Assembly: GCA_030028905.1 (NCBI GenBank)
Contig: JALDYZ010000022.1
Coordinates: 1 to 57,232 of the forward strand
DNA: 57,232 bases
Direction: 5' to 3'
Source of the DNA: Ferirhizobium litorale
GTDB lineage: Bacteria; Pseudomonadota; Alphaproteobacteria; Rhizobiales; Rhizobiaceae
This document shows, piece by piece, positions 56,503 to 57,232 of the stretch. The notes under the pieces were generated by a model. It did no database searches, had not been told where the DNA came from, and saw only the letters and a program-made list of their open reading frames with translations. Each line of letters begins with the position of its first letter. The first letter of the stretch is position 1. The translations under genes and the position numbers were made by a program.

Positions 56503-57232
56503 GTGAGGAATAGGGGCCTTATTGTTGCAGCGAGTGTATTAACACTGCTGGCAACGACGACACTCAACGTCAACAGAGCTCTCGCAGATGAATGCGAGAG
56601 ACTGCAGCCGGGCACGATCGAAGCCGCGCTGTGCAAGCCGACAGCCACAATCAGCTTTAGCGACACATCGATCGACAAGGGCGATCGAGGCAACCGCAGC
56701 GGCGCCTTCAGCCAGGCCAGCAACAGCGGCGGCAATGGTGGCGGTAGTACCGGCGGTAGTGATACCGGTGGTGGCGACACGGGTGGTAGTGATACCGGCG
56801 GCGGCGACACGGGTGGTGGTGATACCGGCGGCGGCGATACCGGCGGCGGTGATACCGGCGGCGGCGATACGGGCGGTGGAGATACCGGCGGCGGAGATAC
56901 CGGCGGCGGCGATACGGGCGGTGGAGATACCGGCGGCGGCGATACCGGCGGTGGAGATACCGGCGGCGGCAATCACGGTGGCGGAAATCACGGCGGTGGC
57001 AACCATGGCGGCGGCAACCACGGCGGCGGCAACCATGGCGGCGGCAATCACGGTGGCGGCAATCACGGTGGCGGCAATCACGGTGGCGGCAACCACGGCG
57101 GCGGCAACCACGGCGGCGGCAATCACGGTGGCGGCAATCACGGTGGTGGCAACCACGGTGGCGGCAATCACGGCGGTGGCAACCATGGCGGCGGCAATCA
57201 CGGTGGCGGCAATCACGGTGGCGGCAATCACG
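56503..57232 (+). CDS. Secreted Gly-rich protein with DTGGG and NHGGG repeats (runs off window)
   Basis: GTG 56503 has GGAGAG five bases upstream and opens MRNRGLIVAASVLTLLATTT, a signal peptide with cleavage near NRALA|DEC. A unique region with two Cys (about 30-85) follows. Then come 14 copies of DTGG(G/S) from 56761 and, from 56971, at least 17 copies of NHGGG to the edge, each 15 bases. An ATG-only gene search misses it because the start is GTG and no stop is in view. His-rich blocks could bind metals such as Ni, Zn or Cu; Asp-Gly blocks could bind calcium. It may be a surface or matrix protein. No family is recognised. Confidence 0.78.
   Translation, partial: MRNRGLIVAASVLTLLATTTLNVNRALADECERLQPGTIEAALCKPTATISFSDTSIDKGDRGNRSGAFSQASNSGGNGGGSTGGSDTGGGDTGGSDTGGGDTGGGDTGGGDTGGGDTGGGDTGGGDTGGGDTGGGDTGGGDTGGGDTGGGDTGGGNHGGGNHGGGNHGGGNHGGGNHGGGNHGGGNHGGGNHGGGNHGGGNHGGGNHGGGNHGGGNHGGGNHGGGNHGGGNHGGGNHGGGNH
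56761..57232 (+). repeat. Coding 15-bp repeat array, two blocks
   Basis: Block one (56761-56970) has 14 units of GAT/GAC-ACC/ACG-GGN-GGN-GGN/AGT; block two (56971-57232) has 17 full units of AAY-CAY-GGN-GGN-GGC and continues past the window. Third positions vary among units, so selection has kept the amino acids. Copy number is probably unstable. Confidence 0.92.

Noticed and set aside
56436-57231. Minus-strand frames of PPPVS and Ala/Ile/Thr repeats
   Set aside because: They mirror the repeat array of the plus-strand secreted protein, which has a signal peptide and a ribosome binding site; the mirror frames have neither.

Overview
The window is a high-GC chromosomal stretch from an alphaproteobacterium, most probably a member of the Rhizobiaceae (Rhizobium/Ensifer/Shinella-like). 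Pointers are an oversized UvrB with long N- and C-terminal extensions, a bacterial transglutaminase-like cysteine proteinase, a DUF1289 gene overlapping a membrane-anchored clan AA aspartic protease gene close to cobT, a DivJ/PleC-like histidine kinase, and a tail-to-tail DUF1501/DUF1800 context. No rRNA, tRNA or CRISPR array was recognised.

Layout. 1-4.6 kb: small lipoprotein, Tat-exported oxalate decarboxylase-type bicupin, OprO/P-type porin and a PLP ammonia-lyase. 4.7-12.3 kb: Lrp regulator, uracil-DNA glycosylase coupled to a nuclease, membrane histidine kinase, dgkA, cobT, DUF1289/aspartic protease, LysR regulator. 12.4-20 kb: hydrolase and flavin-type oxidase family gene, ceramide-type glycosyltransferase, YadGH-like ABC exporter, TauE/SafE permease, MarR-FUSC efflux operon with a perfect 26-bp operator. 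20-28.8 kb: hydrolase, EmrAB-like pump with a divergent TetR and its operator, stress-type small enzymes, acylphosphatase, extensin-like lipoprotein. 29-38 kb: chemoreceptor, thioesterase, DUF1501/DUF1800 pair and many small housekeeping or hypothetical genes. 38.5-43.7 kb: ArgP/LysE-type pair, CAP-domain protein, AhpD-like/Rrf2 pair. 43.9-46.9 kb: uvrB.

Two accessory segments stand out. The first (46.98-49.52 kb) is AT-rich and carries a single large helicase with a C-terminal PD-(D/E)xK-like nuclease signature; its frame is intact except for one TAA between Walker A and the DDAH box. The second (53.2-55.35 kb) is a 2.1-kb insertion in the 5' end of dusA. It is bounded by 30-nt dusA-derived direct repeats, contains six perfect 12-bp tandem repeats with further copies at both ends, and carries a beta-class DNA methyltransferase broken by two in-frame stops plus a tail-to-tail MtlR/HEPN-like gene. 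The original dusA start codon and its ribosome binding site survive as a displaced 25-codon remnant on the far side, so present dusA begins with codons supplied by the insertion. No integrase lies inside, so it looks like a non-autonomous island.

The window ends in a secreted protein built from DTGGG and then NHGGG five-residue repeats that runs off the edge. Other regulatory finds are a perfect FNR/FixK-type box between the chemoreceptor and the thioesterase, and clear palindromes at MarR, TetR and Rrf2 genes.
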